Assembly: GCF_900113655.1 (NCBI RefSeq)
Contig: NZ_FOQF01000010.1
Location: 1-64,000 of the forward strand
Direction of reading: 5' to 3'
Length of the DNA: 64,000 bases
Source: Pseudobutyrivibrio sp. OR37
GTDB lineage: Bacteria; Bacillota; Clostridia; Lachnospirales; Lachnospiraceae
Below are positions 17,882 to 26,673 of this stretch, piece by piece. The notes beneath the pieces were generated by a model. It was not told where the DNA came from. It worked only from the letters and a program-made list of their open reading frames with translations, and made no database searches. Each line of letters begins with the position of its first letter. The stretch's first letter is position 1. The translations under genes were made by a program, and so were the position numbers.

Positions 17882-17908
17882 TATATATTTTAACAGTATA
17901 TATGTCAA
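17880..17908 (-). promoter_or_regulatory. Consensus sigma-A promoter of the NlpC/P60 gene
   Basis: TTGACA and TATAAT, both perfect, are 17 bases apart on the minus strand. The 5' UTR would be about 43 bases and contains CGGAGG before the ATG. Confidence 0.88.
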
Positions 17909-17983
17909 GCTTTGAATTTTCCTTGCTTTTTTAACAAGGATTCCCCCATTGAGATTTGTAACAATTTAGTAAACTTATTGCAT

Positions 17984-18889
17984 TTAAAAATATTTTTGTA
18001 TCGATGTAATAGCATTAGCACCATCGGCTGTTGCTGTAATCACCTGTCTCAAAGATTTTACGCGAACATCTCCAGCAACATAAATGCCCTTTGCAGATGT
18101 AGCGCAGTTCTCATCGGCAATTATATAACCGCTGTCATCCATATCAACTAAACCCGAAACAAATTCTGTGTTAGGAACTGTTCCTACAGCGATAAATATT
18201 CCTTCAACCTTTAACTCAGTTTTTTCTTCAGTGACTTTGTTTTTGATTGAAAGAGAATCAACCACTGTCTCACCATTTATGGATTCCACTACAGTGTTAT
18301 ATATTATTTCAATATTGTCTGCAGCCTTAACCTGTTCCTGCAAAACCTTGGCACCTCTGAATTCATCTCTTCTATGAATCAGATATACCTTCTTGCAGAA
18401 TCTGGAAAGATAAATAGCATCTTCAAGTGCTACATCTCCTCCACCTACAACAGCAACTGTTTTTTCCTTAAAGAAAGCACCATCGCATGTAGCGCAGTAA
18501 GAAACACCCATGCCAGATAATTCTTCCTCACCAGGGCAGCCAAGCCTCTTATTAGAAGTGCCTGTTGCTATAATCACATTCTTGCAGGTGAAGGTCTGCT
18601 TTTTGGTAATAAGCTCCTTTGTATCTCCATTATCTACAATAGAAGAAACTCTTCCTCTAGCAAACTCAACCCCAAGCTTATCGCAGTGATTTTTCATAGC
18701 ATCTGCAAGCTCCTGACCTGATGCTCCAGGAAAGCCTGGGTAATTATCTATTTCATAGGTGTTAAGAATCTGTCCGCCGCTGAGTGAGCTGGTATTTAAA
18801 ACAAGGACATTTAGCCCTGCACGCTTTCCGTAGATTCCTGCAGTAAGCCCTGCTGGGCCGGCTCCTATAATTATTACATCATAAATCAT
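17984..18889 (-). CDS. trxB: Thioredoxin-disulfide reductase
   Basis: The 301-residue flavoprotein has an FAD site (IIGAGPAGLTAGIYG), the redox pair in SYCATCDG, an NADPH fold (VAVVGGGDVALEDAIYLS with HRRDEFRGAK) and the final GIYVAGDVRVKSLRQV motif. It reduces thioredoxin using NADPH. The start is placed at ATG 18887-18889; the ATG two codons earlier sits directly against GGAGA and is too close. It is the last gene of a four-gene run. Confidence 0.93.
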   Translation of the reverse strand: MIYDVIIIGAGPAGLTAGIYGKRAGLNVLVLNTSSLSGGQILNTYEIDNYPGFPGASGQELADAMKNHCDKLGVEFARGRVSSIVDNGDTKELITKKQTFTCKNVIIATGTSNKRLGCPGEEELSGMGVSYCATCDGAFFKEKTVAVVGGGDVALEDAIYLSRFCKKVYLIHRRDEFRGAKVLQEQVKAADNIEIIYNTVVESINGETVVDSLSIKNKVTEEKTELKVEGIFIAVGTVPNTEFVSGLVDMDDSGYIIADENCATSAKGIYVAGDVRVKSLRQVITATADGANAITSIQKYF

Positions 18890-18907
18890 AACCATTCTCC
18901 GAGAATA

Positions 18908-19282
18908 TTATTTGATAGCTATTGCCTCAGCCTCTAATAACACATCCTTTGGGATGCGGGCAACTTCGATGCAAGAACGAGCAGGGAATGGTTCTGGGAA
19001 GTATTTCGCATATACTTCGTTAATAGCTGCAAAATCATTCATGTTCTTAATAAATACTGTAGTCTTGACAACATTAGCCATAGATGTTCCAGCAGCCTCT
19101 AAAAGTGAGCTCATGCTCTTGAATACTCTGTCTGCCTGTGCTGCTGCACCTTCTGGAATCTCTCCAGTGGCAGGATCAACTGGAATAATACCAGATGTGT
19201 AAACCATACCATTAACTTCAATGGCCTGTGAATATGGGCCAATTGCCGCAGGTGCTGATGTTGTTGAAATAACATTTTTCAT
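18908..19282 (-). CDS. ridA: RidA family enamine/imine deaminase
   Basis: A 124-residue single-domain protein of standard length. It has SAPAAIGPYSQAIEV at the N-terminus, YTSGIIPVDPATGEIP, and the diagnostic Arg in the C-terminal PARSCIEVARIPKDVLLEAE stretch that binds the substrate carboxylate. RidA hydrolyses reactive 2-aminoacrylate and related imines made by PLP enzymes such as threonine dehydratase, protecting other PLP enzymes. It lies 12 bases before trxB. The ATG follows AGGAGGG. Confidence 0.93.
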   Translation of the reverse strand: MKNVISTTSAPAAIGPYSQAIEVNGMVYTSGIIPVDPATGEIPEGAAAQADRVFKSMSSLLEAAGTSMANVVKTTVFIKNMNDFAAINEVYAKYFPEPFPARSCIEVARIPKDVLLEAEAIAIK

Positions 19283-19294
19283 AAGTGTACCCTC

Positions 19295-20119
19295 CTAAAG
19301 CTTTCTAATTTTACCATCGTTAAGAGAAATAAGTCTTTCTTTATAAAGTCTTCCGATTGCTCTTTTGAAAGCAGCCTTTGAAAGTCCTGTCTCTCTTTTT
19401 ATAACTTCTGGAGATGCCTTTTCAGAGAAAGGTAATACTCCAGCATAGCTATCTAATAAATCGAGAATAGCCTTTGCATCATCCTCCATTTGAATGTATG
19501 CCTTATCACGAATAGTAACATCACATTTACCATCTTCCTTGATACCTGTGATTCTTACCATTAGTACATCACCAATTTTAAATTTGCTAACATCCTCATG
19601 TCTTGGAATCATAGCTGAGTATTTATCCTCAAGTGCTACGAAGGTACCAAAATCATGTCCGAATTCGTAGATTCTGGCCTCTACCTCATCACCTACCTGA
19701 TATGGTGGCTTTTTAGAAAGCATTTCATAAAGGCCCTTCATGCTGGCACATAGTCTTTCACTTTTATCGATATATACTCTGACTAATATTTCATCGCCCT
19801 CTGATGGCTGCTTTGTCATTTCCTTGAAAGGAAGGAATAAATCCTTTTCAAGCCCCCAGTCCAAAAAGGCACCTACCTTATTGAGCTGGCTGACAGTAAG
19901 CACGCCCATCTGCCCAAGCATAAGCTTTGGTGTAGATGTGGTAGCAATGAGTCTGTCCTTAGAATCCTTGTATACGAATACATTTATTTCATCTCCGATA
20001 GAAGCATTTTCTGGGACCTGCTTTTTAGGAAGCAATACCCTTTCTTCTCCATCTGATAGATATACTCCGAATTCTACCTTTTTTTGTATTTTAAGCTTTT
20101 GAATTTCACCTAATTTCAT
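19295..20119 (-). CDS. CvfB-like S1 RNA-binding protein
   Basis: The 274-residue protein has the CvfB/YitL arrangement: three S1-type beta barrels (about 5-60, 70-130 with VGAFLDWGLEKDLFLPFKEM, and 140-210 with GTFVALEDKYSAMIPRHED) and a C-terminal winged helix (TGLSKAAFKRAIGRLYKERL). Family members bind RNA; in staphylococci CvfB affects virulence gene expression. The function here is unknown. The start overlaps the thioesterase stop by one base. Confidence 0.9.
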   Translation of the reverse strand: MKLGEIQKLKIQKKVEFGVYLSDGEERVLLPKKQVPENASIGDEINVFVYKDSKDRLIATTSTPKLMLGQMGVLTVSQLNKVGAFLDWGLEKDLFLPFKEMTKQPSEGDEILVRVYIDKSERLCASMKGLYEMLSKKPPYQVGDEVEARIYEFGHDFGTFVALEDKYSAMIPRHEDVSKFKIGDVLMVRITGIKEDGKCDVTIRDKAYIQMEDDAKAILDLLDSYAGVLPFSEKASPEVIKRETGLSKAAFKRAIGRLYKERLISLNDGKIRKL

Positions 20120-20817
20120 TATTTGTACTCCACTATTGTAAATACTTCATCATCCTTTTTAAGGACAACCTGATAACCTGTTTCTAATTTTACCAAATAT
20201 ACATCTAATTCATCAAATAATAATGCAGCTTTTTTATAGCTGATATCAATGCTTGAGAATCCTTCCTCTGGCAAAAATCTACGTGTCACATCTATATAGA
20301 AAGAATTATTCATGTGGCCGTTTGTGTCGATATAATTCTCTCCTACTGTAAATGTCCCAACCTTTTCTCCTTCTTCATTGTAATGAAGCTTAGGCCGTCT
20401 AAATTCGAAAGCAGGTCTATCTGGATCTTCAGGATAAGCTGCTATCATCTTTTCATTAATACGAGCGGGACGTAAATTTTTGATATCCATTAATACCCAA
20501 AGAGAATCAGCGTAAACCAAAACCTCTCCGGCCTCATCACATATTGTATAAATACGTCTGGCCATCATGCCTCTGACCTGATATGGATATGTGGTAATCT
20601 TAATTTTTTCCAAATACTTTGGCAATCTATTGATATGTATTTCGTAGCTTGTAACAAACCAACCTCTATCCAACGGAGCAAGATAGTTAACTCCAACTCC
20701 CGCATCATCAGAATGGAAGCAACTACAATCCTGCATATAATTAACAAGACTAAAATATGTCAGATTAAGATTTGAATCTACCTCACTATAGCTAACTCGG
20801 TCTGCGTATTGATACAT
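20119..20817 (-). CDS. Acyl-ACP thioesterase
   Basis: A 232-residue protein with two hotdog folds, as in the bacterial branch of the FatA/FatB family. The first ends near residue 130 and holds the hotdog helix (YFSLVNYMQDCSCFHSDD). The second carries DTNGHMNNSFYID, with the Asn and His typical of this active site. It releases free fatty acids from acyl-ACP. It heads the run thioesterase-cvfB-ridA-trxB; the ATG follows AGGAG. Chain-length preference cannot be read. Confidence 0.88.
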   Translation of the reverse strand: MYQYADRVSYSEVDSNLNLTYFSLVNYMQDCSCFHSDDAGVGVNYLAPLDRGWFVTSYEIHINRLPKYLEKIKITTYPYQVRGMMARRIYTICDEAGEVLVYADSLWVLMDIKNLRPARINEKMIAAYPEDPDRPAFEFRRPKLHYNEEGEKVGTFTVGENYIDTNGHMNNSFYIDVTRRFLPEEGFSSIDISYKKAALLFDELDVYLVKLETGYQVVLKKDDEVFTIVEYK

Positions 20818-20852
20818 ATCATAACTCCTATGTCATATTGCATTTATATATG

Positions 20853-20885
20853 AAAAAAGACCTAAGCACATTCATGCTTAGGTCT
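20853..20885 (-). terminator. Intrinsic terminator of the tRNA-Gln gene
   Basis: AGACCTAAGCA and TGCTTAGGTCT form an 11-pair stem around TGAATG, followed by TTTTTTC on the minus strand, two bases after the tRNA 3' end. Confidence 0.92.
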
Positions 20886-20887
20886 AG

Positions 20888-20959
20888 CTGGCCCACAAGG
20901 ATTCGAACCTTGAAATGACGGAGTCAGAGTCCGTTGCCTTACCATTTGGCGATGGGCCA
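20888..20959 (-). tRNA. tRNA-Gln (anticodon CUG)
   Basis: A 72-base cloverleaf on the minus strand. The acceptor arms are TGGCCCA and TGGGCCA with a G discriminator. The anticodon stem is ACGGA/TCCGT with loop CTCTGAC, anticodon CTG, which reads CAG. The T arm is CAAGG-TTCGAAT-CCTTG. CCA is not encoded. It stands alone with its own terminator. Confidence 0.95.
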
Positions 20960-21049
20960 ATGTGTCTTGTTTGTTACCGCTTTGCCGCGTCAACGAATGT
21001 TATTATAAGGCCTACTTTTGAAAAACGCAAGCACTTTTTTGAAATTTTT

Positions 21050-21703
21050 TTAAAAAATTAAAAGAGCGCCGTTTAAAATATCGTACTTAACCTCGTCATC
21101 CCACGTAATTTGGGCGTTTCCAGCAGTTTTGTCTGCTACAACTTTTGAAAAATTTTCTATCATTTCAACTGGAACTACAGATGAAATTACAACATCTGCT
21201 CCAAAATCTGTATTAAGAATTGGCAAATTATTTTCCCTAAGCACATATTCAATTTTGCCATATCCGTTATAGTCGGTTTTAATTGTACATGGTCTTCCAT
21301 CTTTTGGTTCTAAAATTTTACATTCTTTGAGACCTTCCTGTACCGCCTGCTGATATGCTCTGACAAGTCCACCTGTACCAAGAAGAACGCCACCAAAATA
21401 TCTGGTGACAACTACTACACAGTTATGGATGTTTTCTCTGAGCAATACGTCTAGCATTGGACGTCCTGCAGTCTGGGCTGGCTCGCCATCATCATTACAT
21501 CTGGTGATTTCGTTGTTTTCTCCTATTACAAATGCAGAGCAATTATGTCTGGCATCCCAATATTCCTTTTTTATTGCGGCAATAAATGTAATTGCCTCTT
21601 CTTCTGTTTTGGCAGGTGAGACATGGGCGATAAATCTGGATTTCTTCTCCTCGATTTCTCCTACGCCACCTTCATATATTATTTTAAAGCTCTTATTTTC
21701 CAT
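21050..21703 (-). CDS. YigZ/IMPACT family protein
   Basis: The start is set at ATG 21701-21703 (MENKSFKI), giving 217 residues; a longer frame runs through the divergent promoter. The N-terminal Impact domain shows EKKSRFIAHVSP, EYWDARHNCSAFVIG, CNDDGEPAQTAGRPML and VTRYFGGVLLGTGGLVRAY. A C-terminal DUF1949 domain follows. YigZ resembles EF-G domain IV folds and may act at the ribosome; function is unproven. No ribosome binding site precedes the ATG, and TATAAT ends seven bases upstream, so the mRNA may be leaderless. Confidence 0.9.
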   Translation of the reverse strand: MENKSFKIIYEGGVGEIEEKKSRFIAHVSPAKTEEEAITFIAAIKKEYWDARHNCSAFVIGENNEITRCNDDGEPAQTAGRPMLDVLLRENIHNCVVVVTRYFGGVLLGTGGLVRAYQQAVQEGLKECKILEPKDGRPCTIKTDYNGYGKIEYVLRENNLPILNTDFGADVVISSVVPVEMIENFSKVVADKTAGNAQITWDDEVKYDILNGALLIF

Positions 21704-21729
21704 AGGTTTATTATAATTGATAATTTTGG

Positions 21730-21735
21730 TATAAT
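21730..21735 (+). promoter_or_regulatory. Extended -10 promoter of the PBP gene
   Basis: TGGTATAAT (TG-n-TATAAT) lies 23 bases before the PBP start, with no good -35. A second TATAAT on the opposite strand (about 21710-21715) serves the divergent yigZ. The two boxes are within 26 bases. Confidence 0.6.
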
Positions 21736-21757
21736 GAAGTCTAAATTGGAGGTTATT

Positions 21758-24325
21758 ATGAATTACGGAAAAGAAAACGCGGCTAAGCAATCCGCTAAAC
21801 TAGCTGGACGTAAGAAGCGAAAACGCCACAGTGCCAGTCTTGCTATTATTCGTTTGGCACTTATTTGCATCGTTTCTGTGTTCCTAGGCGGTGGCATATT
21901 TGCTTACCTCTATGCAAGAAATTTGATAAACCAGTTACCAGATGTATCTACTATAGATATTTCACCAACTGGCTATATGAGTAAAGTTTATGATTCAGAT
22001 GGAAATGAAATCGAAACCCTGGCTTCAACAGGTGCCAATAGAACCTATGTTACTCTTGATCAAATTCCAGAAGATTTGCAGCATGCTTTTGTTGCAATCG
22101 AAGATTCTCGTTTTTACGAGCACAATGGTATAGACCCACAGGGTATCTTACGAGCTGCTATGGACGGTGTTTTAAATGGCTTTCATTTTTCACAGGGTGC
22201 CAGCACACTTACCCAGCAGTTACTAAAGAACAATTATTTCACCACCTGGACATCTGAACACACCAAGATGGACAGTATCAATCGAAAGATTCAGGAGCAA
22301 TACCTGGCAGTTCAATTAGAGAAGATTGTTCCAAAATCTACTATATTGGAAAACTACCTTAACAGTATCAACTTGGGACAAAACACTTTAGGTGTTGAGG
22401 CAGCTGCTGAAAGATACTTTAATAAATCAGTTTCAGATTTAACTCTTTCAGAGAGCGCAGTAATTGCAGGAATCACACAGAATCCATCACGCTACAACCC
22501 AATTACTCACCCTGAAGATAATGCAAAACGTCGTAAAAAAGTTCTTGGTGATATGTTAGACCAGGGCTACATATCTGAAAGCCAATACGAAGAAGCTTTG
22601 GCAGATGATGTTTACGATAGAATACAGGTGCTTAACACAGCACTTGCTACAACATCTACTTCTTATTTTGTAGATGCACTTACAGATGAAGTTGTAAATG
22701 ATTTGGAAGAGCGCTTAGGCTACAGCGAGTCCGAGGCTTACTCCTTCCTTTATTCAGGTGGTTTATCAATTTATTCCACACAGGATTCAGCAATCCAAAA
22801 TATTGTTCAAGAAGAAATTAACAACACAGCTAATTACAAAAACATCGAGAAGATTTCCTTCTCTTACAGATTAACTCTTAACAAGGCTGATGGCTCAACA
22901 GCAAATTATTCAGACATCACAATGTTGAATTACATTAAGGCCAGCAGCTCACGTTCTAATCTGGAATATGACACTGAAGAAGAGGCTGCAGCTGCCATTG
23001 AGGAATATAAAGCTGCTGTTATGGAAGAGGGAGACACCGTTGCCGGTGAATCAGTCACATATACTCTTCAGCCACAGGCTGCTATGACAATCATGGATCA
23101 GACAACAGGACATGTAGTTGCTATGGTAGGTGGTAGAGGCGATAAAACGGCCGCTAAGACACTTAATCGTGCTACAGGTATTACAAGACAGCCTGGTTCT
23201 ACTTTCAAGATTATTGCCTGCTATGCAGCCGCACTTGATGCTGGTGGCATGACACTTGCTTCAGTTGAAAATGATATGCCAACTACATACGCTGATGGCA
23301 CATCACTTAAAAACTACAACAATAAATACCTTGGCTGGACCAACATCAGAACAGCCATTACTAATTCAATTAACGTTGTTACTGTAGAGGTTATTCAGGA
23401 TATCGGCACAGGCCTTGGTTATCAATATGCCAAGGATTTAGGTATTACTACATTATCTGATAAAGATAACAATGCAGCCCTTGCTCTTGGTGGTATCACA
23501 AAGGGTGTTACAAACCTTGATTTGACTGCTGCCTATGCCACAATCGCAAATGGCGGTGAATACAATCAGCCAATCTTCTATACTACTGTTGTAGATCATC
23601 AGGGAAATATAATTCTTGATAACAGAGAAAACGCTTCTAGACAGGTATTAAAGCCTACAACAGCATGGTTACTTACAAGTGCCATGAAGGATGTTATGAC
23701 ATCTGGTACAGGTACTGCTGCTAATTTTGATGGCATGACCGTTGCTGGTAAGTCTGGTACAACTACTAAAAACAAAGACACTGTATTTGCCGGCTTCACA
23801 CCATACTATACAGGCGTCATTTGGGGTGGATATGATGACAATACACCTCAAAGCTATACAACTTACTCTAAGGTGATTTGGAAGGCCGTTATGAGCCGAA
23901 TTCACCAAGGATTAGCCCAAAAGGATTTCACAATGCCTAGCGACATAGTTGCTTGTCAGGTATGTAGAAAATCTGGAAAGCTTGCAATTAATGGAGTATG
24001 TGACCACGACCCTAGAGGTTCAATGGTTTACACTGAATATTTTGAAAAGGGTACTGAGCCTACTGAGACTTGCGATAAGCATTATTTAGGATATGTTTGT
24101 ACTCAGTCCCACATGTTTGCTAATTCAACCTGCCCTAACTATGGCGGCGTATTCATTGTAGATGGCGCCCCTGGTTCAGAAGATGAGCCATTCTCAGTTA
24201 ATGCGGCAACCTTCGGACAATATTGTCCACTTCATCCTGGCGAACCTCTTCCTAACTCAGGACAGATTGGTGGCGGTGAATCCGCGGAAGGCGAAGGCAA
24301 GATTGAAGTTATCGGTGGTGACTAA
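21758..24325 (+). CDS. Class A penicillin-binding protein (PBP1 type)
   Basis: The start is the ATG at 21758 after TTGGAGG; upstream in-frame codons overlap the promoter. The 855-residue protein has a basic cytoplasmic tail, one membrane helix (about 29-51), a GT51 glycosyltransferase domain with catalytic Glu near 114 (IEDSRFYEHNG) and a transpeptidase domain with STFK (Ser near 480), SIN (near 537) and KSGT (near 665). It polymerises and crosslinks peptidoglycan outside the membrane. The C-terminal 110 residues hold seven cysteines, including CQVC, and end in a Gly/Glu-rich tail. It is the only plus-strand gene in this part. Confidence 0.95.
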   Translation: MNYGKENAAKQSAKLAGRKKRKRHSASLAIIRLALICIVSVFLGGGIFAYLYARNLINQLPDVSTIDISPTGYMSKVYDSDGNEIETLASTGANRTYVTLDQIPEDLQHAFVAIEDSRFYEHNGIDPQGILRAAMDGVLNGFHFSQGASTLTQQLLKNNYFTTWTSEHTKMDSINRKIQEQYLAVQLEKIVPKSTILENYLNSINLGQNTLGVEAAAERYFNKSVSDLTLSESAVIAGITQNPSRYNPITHPEDNAKRRKKVLGDMLDQGYISESQYEEALADDVYDRIQVLNTALATTSTSYFVDALTDEVVNDLEERLGYSESEAYSFLYSGGLSIYSTQDSAIQNIVQEEINNTANYKNIEKISFSYRLTLNKADGSTANYSDITMLNYIKASSSRSNLEYDTEEEAAAAIEEYKAAVMEEGDTVAGESVTYTLQPQAAMTIMDQTTGHVVAMVGGRGDKTAAKTLNRATGITRQPGSTFKIIACYAAALDAGGMTLASVENDMPTTYADGTSLKNYNNKYLGWTNIRTAITNSINVVTVEVIQDIGTGLGYQYAKDLGITTLSDKDNNAALALGGITKGVTNLDLTAAYATIANGGEYNQPIFYTTVVDHQGNIILDNRENASRQVLKPTTAWLLTSAMKDVMTSGTGTAANFDGMTVAGKSGTTTKNKDTVFAGFTPYYTGVIWGGYDDNTPQSYTTYSKVIWKAVMSRIHQGLAQKDFTMPSDIVACQVCRKSGKLAINGVCDHDPRGSMVYTEYFEKGTEPTETCDKHYLGYVCTQSHMFANSTCPNYGGVFIVDGAPGSEDEPFSVNAATFGQYCPLHPGEPLPNSGQIGGGESAEGEGKIEVIGGD

Positions 24326-24362
24326 TATTAGGTATAAAAACCCCCCGTAGGTAACAAGCTAT

Positions 24363-24405
24363 AATAAAACCCTGCTTCACATTTTAGTGATGCAGGGTTT
24401 TTATT
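24363..24405. terminator. Bidirectional terminator between the PBP gene and glnN
   Basis: AATAAAACCCTGC and GCAGGGTTTTTATT pair, with a further CAC/GTG near the loop. A and T runs on the two sides let it stop both convergent genes. Confidence 0.9.
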
Positions 24406-24441
24406 ATGCTTGTGACCGTAACGAGGTGTTTTTTAATTTCA

Positions 24442-26562
24442 TTAGACCTCGAAGATCATATCGCCGTAGCTTGGCATTGGCCAAGAATCCTTGTCTACAA
24501 TCATTTCAAGAGCATCTACTGGAGCACGAAGGGCTTCCATAGCCTTTACTACTTCGTCGTGATAGTAGTTAGCCTTCTCACAGCTAGAAGCTTTCATGGT
24601 GTATGCCTTCTCGTTTGTTTCCTTGAGATTTACGAGGGCTTCCTTTGTTTCCTTAAGATAGTTAGATACCTTAATTAAAAGCTCCTTCTGAGTGCTTACA
24701 TCGGCCTCAGGGCAGGCATCTGCAATTGTGCCTATAGAAAGTCCAAGTTCTGTAGCATAGCTTATTACAGCAGGAATAATCTGCTTAGAAGCCATATCTA
24801 TCATTGTACGAGCCTCGATATTGATTGACTTAATATACTGCTCGTATTCGATTTCTGCACGTGATTCAAGCTCTACCCTTGAGAATACCTTAAACTTCTC
24901 AAACATAGAAACTGTAGCATCTGTAGTAAGTGCTGGAATAGCCTCAACAAATGAATTGATACTTGGTAAGCCTCTCTTTTTAGCTTCCTCAATCCACTCA
25001 TCTCCGTAGCCGTTTCCGTTAAATACGATACGCTGATGAGCTGTTGCAAGCTTCTTAATCATATCATGAACTGCAACATCGAAATCTGCTGCCTTTTCAA
25101 GCTCATCACATGCTTCGCAAAGAGCTTCTGCCATGATTGTATTAAGAACTACGTTTGGCTCTCCAACTGAATCCTGTGAACCTACCATTCTGAATTCAAA
25201 CTTATTTCCTGTGAAAGCAAAAGGTGATGTACGGTTTCTATCTGTAGCATCTTTTCTGAAATCTGGAAGAGTTCTAACACCTGTATCAAGCTTTTCGCCC
25301 TTCTTTGATTTTGTAGCTGTTCCTGTAGAAATAAGCTGTGTTAAAACGTCCTGTAGCTGCTCGCCAAGGTAAACAGAGATAATAACTGGAGGTGCTTCAT
25401 TACCACCAAGTCTTTGGTCATTTCCAACATCTGATGCTGACTCACGAAGCAAATCAGCGTGAAGGTCTACTGCCTTAAGAACAAGGCAAAGTACCAATAA
25501 GAACTGTATATTCTCATGTGGTGATTTGCCTGGCTCAAATAGGTTGATTCCATCATCTGTTACAAGTGACCAGTTGTCGTGCTTTCCTGAACCATTTACA
25601 CCAGCAAATGGCTTTTCATGAAGAAGGCACTGTAAACCATGACGGTTAGCAACCTTTCTAAGAGTCTCCATAATAATCTGATTATGGTCAACTGCAACAT
25701 TACACTGTGCATAGATTGGAGCTAGCTCGTGCTGTGCAGGAGCAACCTCGTTATGCTGTGTCTTTGATGATACACCAAGCTTCCAGAGCTCTATGTTTAC
25801 GTCACGCATATAGGCCTCAATACGCTCTGGAATAGCACCGAAGTAATGGTCGTCCATCTCCTGTCCTTTAGGAGGCATAGCGCCAAATAATGTGCGTCCT
25901 GTGTACATCAAATCTTTTCTTGCGAGATACATTTCACGATCAATCAGGAAGTATTCCTGCTCGGCACCAACTGAAGGAGTAACGCGCTTTGATGTGGTAT
26001 TTCCAAATAATCTAAGTAAACGAATAGCCTGCTCAGATAAAACCTCCATTGAACGAAGCAATGGTGTCTTCTGATCAAGAGCTTCACCGGTGTACGAACA
26101 GAAAGCTGTTGGGATACAGAGTGTGGCACCTGCAGCATCCTGTCTAACAAATGCTGGAGATGTTGGGTCCCATGCTGTATAGCCTCTAGCCTCAAATGTG
26201 GCTCTAAGTCCGCCTGAAGGGAATGAAGAAGCATCTGGTTCACCCTTTATAAGCTCCTTACCAGAAAAGCTCATTAGAACCTTTCCGCTTGGAAGTGGTG
26301 CTGAAATAAATGAATCATGCTTTTCAGCAGTAATGCCTGTAAGTGGCTGGAACCAGTGTGTGTAGTGGGTTGCTCCCTTTTCAATGGCCCACTCCTTCAT
26401 TTCGTGTGCAATAACATCAGCAGTCTCTAAATCAAGCTCTTCACCTGCAAGGATTGTCTGCTTCAGTTTCTGATAAGTCTTCTTTGGGAGACGCTCCTGC
26501 ATAACGCTGTCGTTGAATACATTCTCTCCAAAGATATCTGCCACATTAAAAAATTCTTCCAT
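24442..26562 (-). CDS. glnN: Glutamine synthetase, type III
   Basis: The start is set at ATG 26560-26562 ([18 protein letters not shown]), after AAAGGAT; a longer frame reads through the hairpin upstream. The 706-residue length is typical of GSIII, far longer than GSI. Family signatures are [20 protein letters not shown], the substrate region [19 protein letters not shown] ([10 protein letters not shown]) and [18 protein letters not shown]. It joins ammonia to glutamate using ATP. The gene follows fba, separated by two hairpins, so it may be expressed by readthrough or from a weak promoter inside the gap. Confidence 0.95.
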   Translation of the reverse strand: MEEFFNVADIFGENVFNDSVMQERLPKKTYQKLKQTILAGEELDLETADVIAHEMKEWAIEKGATHYTHWFQPLTGITAEKHDSFISAPLPSGKVLMSFSGKELIKGEPDASSFPSGGLRATFEARGYTAWDPTSPAFVRQDAAGATLCIPTAFCSYTGEALDQKTPLLRSMEVLSEQAIRLLRLFGNTTSKRVTPSVGAEQEYFLIDREMYLARKDLMYTGRTLFGAMPPKGQEMDDHYFGAIPERIEAYMRDVNIELWKLGVSSKTQHNEVAPAQHELAPIYAQCNVAVDHNQIIMETLRKVANRHGLQCLLHEKPFAGVNGSGKHDNWSLVTDDGINLFEPGKSPHENIQFLLVLCLVLKAVDLHADLLRESASDVGNDQRLGGNEAPPVIISVYLGEQLQDVLTQLISTGTATKSKKGEKLDTGVRTLPDFRKDATDRNRTSPFAFTGNKFEFRMVGSQDSVGEPNVVLNTIMAEALCEACDELEKAADFDVAVHDMIKKLATAHQRIVFNGNGYGDEWIEEAKKRGLPSINSFVEAIPALTTDATVSMFEKFKVFSRVELESRAEIEYEQYIKSINIEARTMIDMASKQIIPAVISYATELGLSIGTIADACPEADVSTQKELLIKVSNYLKETKEALVNLKETNEKAYTMKASSCEKANYYHDEVVKAMEALRAPVDALEMIVDKDSWPMPSYGDMIFEV

Positions 26563-26589
26563 GTATTGTAGTATCCTTTCCCATAACAT

Positions 26590-26635
26590 ATATAAAGAAA
26601 GACAATCAGCAAGATTTCCCACCGATTGTCTTTCC
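26590..26635 (-). terminator. Hairpin in the glnN leader, attenuator candidate
   Basis: On the minus strand AAAGACAATC pairs with GATTGTCTTT around a 16-base interior, followed by CTTTATAT. It ends 28 bases before the glnN ATG. It could reduce readthrough into glnN. Confidence 0.6.
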
Positions 26636-26645
26636 ATAGTTCAAC

Positions 26646-26673
26646 TAAAAGCTAAACCGACAAATCGGCTTAG
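26646..26673 (-). terminator. Terminator overlapping the fba stop codon
   Basis: CTAAGCCGA-TTTG-TCGGTTTAG forms a nine-pair stem (one G-T), then CTTTTAG on the minus strand. The left arm contains the fba stop codon. Confidence 0.6.

Noticed and set aside
17909-17983. Terminator after trxB (TCCTTG/CAAGGA)
   Set aside because: The six-pair stem is followed by AAAATT rather than a T-run; it may be chance.
21623-21757. N-terminal extension of the PBP by 45 residues
   Set aside because: It crosses yigZ and the promoter; the ATG at 21758 has a strong ribosome binding site and a typical cytoplasmic tail.
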